From positions 1-36,030 of the forward strand of contig CADBVG010000029.1 in assembly GCA_902798105.1 (NCBI GenBank): a stretch of 36,030 nucleotides of DNA, written 5' to 3'. The position numbers and the translations under genes are program-made. The stretch comes from an uncultured Eubacteriales bacterium. GTDB taxonomy: Bacteria > Bacillota > Clostridia > Christensenellales > Aristaeellaceae. Below the pieces are notes generated by a model that saw only the letters and a list, made by a program, of their open reading frames with translations, was not told the origin of the DNA and searched no databases. How positions within the stretch are numbered: position 1 is the stretch's first letter; the number at the start of each line of letters is the position of its first letter. Below, in pieces: positions 34,328 through 36,030 of this stretch.

Positions 34328-34792
34328 TCACTTCCCGAACAGCTGTACCCAGTATGTAACGCCGCCAGAGACGACGGCGCACACGCCGATGCTGCCGAAG
34401 GACGGGCGCAGTATGTTGGCGCGGTGGCCGCTGGAGGTCATCCAGGCTGCCATCACCTTGTCCGCCGTGCGCTGGCCCATGGCGATGTTCTCGCCGTAAG
34501 CGGCGCTGCTCACCGTGCGCCATGCGCTGCCGTCTGGACGGGTGTGGCTGAATTTGCGGGTGATCTCGCTTGCGCGTACACGGGCCGCACGGCTCAGCTC
34601 CGCGCTGACGCGCAGCGTCCGCAGATCCCTTTTGGATCGCTCGGCGTTTACCTGGCGAACGACCTCGTCCGCCATCGCGCCTTTGACGACCATTGCCGTT
34701 CTCCCGAAAGACTGGTTCAGCGCCTGCGCGAAGCCCCGCACGGCAAACGCAAGGCACAGCGCAAGTATCATCATCGTTATCTTTCGTTTCAT
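34328..34792 (-). CDS. Secreted CAP/SCP-domain protein
   Basis: An exported 154-aa protein. Residues 1-23 are a signal peptide (KRKITMMILALCLAFAVRGFAQA), then a minimal CAP domain (about 40-154). The family's conserved cavity residues are present: His83 in FSHTRPDG, Glu101 in YGENIA and His123 in SSGHRANIL, with WMTSSGHRANIL the hallmark line. Bacterial members (YkwD-like) are secreted, often during sporulation or in wall settings; their activity is not settled. The ATG at 34792 has AGAGGG upstream. A perfect palindrome overlaps its presumed transcription start. Confidence 0.88.
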   Translation of the reverse strand: MKRKITMMILALCLAFAVRGFAQALNQSFGRTAMVVKGAMADEVVRQVNAERSKRDLRTLRVSAELSRAARVRASEITRKFSHTRPDGSAWRTVSSAAYGENIAMGQRTADKVMAAWMTSSGHRANILRPSFGSIGVCAVVSGGVTYWVQLFGK

Positions 34793-34821
34793 GGATTGTT
34801 ACCCTCTTTCTGTCATGGTTT

Positions 34822-34835
34822 TGAAATATATTTCA
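34822..34835. promoter_or_regulatory. Palindromic operator candidate
   Basis: TGAAATATATTTCA is a perfect 14-bp palindrome between divergent CAP and tlyA genes, at the expected transcription start of the CAP gene. Such placement fits a repressor site. The regulator is not identifiable. Confidence 0.4.
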
Positions 34836-34840
34836 GTGGT

Positions 34841-34869
34841 ATTTTATATTATAAGCATAATATTGTCAA
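34841..34869 (-). promoter_or_regulatory. Promoter of the CAP-domain gene
   Basis: On the minus strand, perfect -35 TTGACA (34869-34864), a 17-nt spacer and -10 TAAAAT (34846-34841). Confidence 0.65.
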
Positions 34870-34931
34870 TATTCTTTTGTGCAATATCCACAAATTGGTA
34901 GAAATGGGAGACTCTGGGAGGTGGACAGGTT

Positions 34932-35750
34932 GTGACAAATACCGATGCCATGCGGGCCGACGCGGCGCTGGCGGCGCGTGGACTCGCGCCCAGCAGGGAA
35001 CGCGCCCGGGCGCTGATCGAAGCGGGGCTGGCCACCGTGAACGGCGCGACCATCGACAAGCCCTCCCGAAGGGTATCCGAGGGCGACGTGCTTGCGGTCA
35101 CTGGTAACATCCATCCCTATGTCAGCCGGGGCGGCCTGAAGCTGGAGAAGGCGCTTCAGGTTTTCGATGTAGACGCAAGCGGGCTTGTTTGCGTGGACGT
35201 CGGCGCGTCCACCGGAGGCTTCACGGACGTATTGCTCAGAAACGGCGCAAGGCATGTCTACGCCGTGGACGTGGGCACCGCCCAACTGCATCCGTCCTTG
35301 CGGGCTGACCCACGGGTGACGTGTATGGAGCAAGTCAACGCCCGGGCGATGGAACGCGCCATGTTTCCGGAGGCGCCGACCCTCGCGGTGATGGACGTGT
35401 CCTTCATCTCCATACGCCTGATATTGCCGGCGCTGTTTGAGCTGCTGGGGGCAGAAGGCCACGTGATCAGCCTGGTAAAGCCCCAGTTCGAGGCTGGACG
35501 GCAGCGCGTCGGCAAGGGCGGCATCGTCGCAAAGGCCGCGCCCCACCGGGATATACTGAAGGAAATCGTTGATTTCGCCCCGGCTTTGGGCTGGCGGGTC
35601 GCGGGGCTGGACTTTTCCCCCATCACCGGCGGCGACGGGAATATAGAGTTTTTGGCGGATATCCTGCCCGAAGCGCGTTGTGAACACCCGGTAGACGAAA
35701 GCGCCATCGCCCAGGTAGTAAAGCGGGCGCACGGGGCGGAGCTGGGATGA
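34932..35750 (+). CDS. tlyA: TlyA-family rRNA 2'-O-methyltransferase
   Basis: A 272-aa cytoplasmic protein. The N-terminal S4 RNA-binding domain (about 7-58; MRADAALAARGLAPSRERARALIEAGLATVNG) is followed by an FtsJ-like SAM domain with CVDVGASTGGFTDVLLRNGA, YAVDVGTAQLHPSLR, LAVMDVSFISIRLILPAL and LVKPQFEAGRQRVGKGGIV. Family members methylate ribose 2'-OH in 16S and 23S rRNA; the hemolysin name is historical. In Clostridia tlyA often sits with a NAD kinase, argR and recN, but the window ends in repeats before any such gene. The GTG start at 34932 has GGGAGG 10 nt upstream; the next in-frame ATG is six codons later. Confidence 0.9.
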   Translation: MTNTDAMRADAALAARGLAPSRERARALIEAGLATVNGATIDKPSRRVSEGDVLAVTGNIHPYVSRGGLKLEKALQVFDVDASGLVCVDVGASTGGFTDVLLRNGARHVYAVDVGTAQLHPSLRADPRVTCMEQVNARAMERAMFPEAPTLAVMDVSFISIRLILPALFELLGAEGHVISLVKPQFEAGRQRVGKGGIVAKAAPHRDILKEIVDFAPALGWRVAGLDFSPITGGDGNIEFLADILPEARCEHPVDESAIAQVVKRAHGAELG

Positions 35751-35814
35751 TTCAGGGGGTAATCCGCTTTGATGCAGGAAAATTCTGATTTGTCGGGGAG
35801 ATGCGGCAGCCCAA

Positions 35815-36014
35815 AGCCTTCCCCTTTGGGGAAGGTGCCGAGCAAGGCGGCAAACCGGCGGTTTGCCGGTTTCGCCTGAAAGGCGAAACTGCCGACGTTG
35901 GCAATCGAAGATTGACCAACGCGGCACCGTGAGCGAGGCGGATGAGGTCCCCTTACGATGCGCCTCGCGCCTCTGCTGAAAAATGCGTTGTACCATCGTC
36001 GAGGACCTCATCCG
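35815..36014. repeat. Multi-hairpin repeat element (family 4)
   Basis: A non-coding element of about 200 bp made of nested inverted repeats. In order: CCTTCCCC-TTT-GGGGAAGG (35817-35835); GGTGCCG (35834-35840) pairing with CGGCACC (35922-35928), enclosing three hairpins GGCAAACC/GGTTTGCC (35849-35867), GTTTCGCCT/AGGCGAAAC (35869-35889) and GTTGG-CAATC/GATTG-A-CCAAC (35897-35920); and an outer arm CGGATGAGGTCC (35939-35950) matched by GGACCTCATCCG (36003-36014). The AAGCCTTCCCC and GGATGAGG pieces resemble repeats I recall from gut Bacillota. It lies downstream of tlyA. The other 65 bases up to 35814 show nothing clear. Confidence 0.7.
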
Positions 36015-36030
36015 TCTTTCCCCGAACAAC

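Overview
The window looks like chromosomal DNA from a spore-forming member of the Bacillota, most likely a high-GC Clostridia lineage of gut type. The pointers are strong AGGAGG-type ribosome sites, a SipL-like spore-coat protein with a LysM tail, a CtsR operator at clpB, a Gram-positive LexA box (GAAC-N4-GTTC), a PrsA-like lipoprotein, an energy-coupling-factor vitamin transporter S subunit and a YtqB/MnmM methylase. There are no phage, conjugation or CRISPR genes. I cannot name a genus.

Layout. Positions 1-5.7 kb hold a leftward run: a small membrane protein, a PfkB-type sugar-phosphate kinase, the KtrB/KtrA potassium uptake pair, a degenerate alpha/beta-hydrolase-like protein and a PrsA-like foldase. 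From 5.7 to 9.8 kb come a C69 dipeptidase, a twin-OB SSB-like protein under a LexA-type promoter, and a SipL-like protein. From 9.9 to 13.8 kb is a threonine/aspartate-family block: thrC to the left, hom and asd to the right. From 13.9 to 24.5 kb are a DEAD-box helicase, a GNAT acetyltransferase, clpB, murI, a LacI-like sensor with no DNA-binding domain, an MscS channel, a MocR-like regulator lacking the PLP lysine, an ECF S subunit and tRNA-Lys(CTT). From 24.7 to 36 kb are an L,D-transpeptidase, a secreted caspase-like protein with bacterial Ig domains, a split chromate transporter, an ABC exporter, MnmM, a MATE exporter, a CAP-domain protein and TlyA.

The gene content is mostly housekeeping. 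The less ordinary material lies between and at the edges of genes. There are four families of non-coding repeats: (1) a 140-190 bp MITE-like near-palindrome with 16-bp terminal inverted repeats next to TTAA (two full copies, one cut by the window edge, one degenerate); (2) AAGATCCTTC-type long palindromes (three copies); (3) elements bounded by CTGTTC...GAACAG, one carrying a 32-bp tandem repeat; (4) a multi-hairpin element at the right end. Several leaders carry suggestive structures: a GC hairpin between the Shine-Dalgarno and start codon of the helicase, a hairpin hiding the SipL ribosome site with a possible sporulation promoter in its loop, a LexA box on the SSB promoter, and a perfect palindrome at the presumed start of the CAP-gene transcript.

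The best candidates for something undescribed are the MITE-like family, the HTH-less LacI-like protein, the lysine-less MocR protein beside a vitamin transporter, and the secreted caspase-like Ig-domain protein. No database search was possible. Functions rest on recognised motifs, and promoters and operators on pattern matching by eye.
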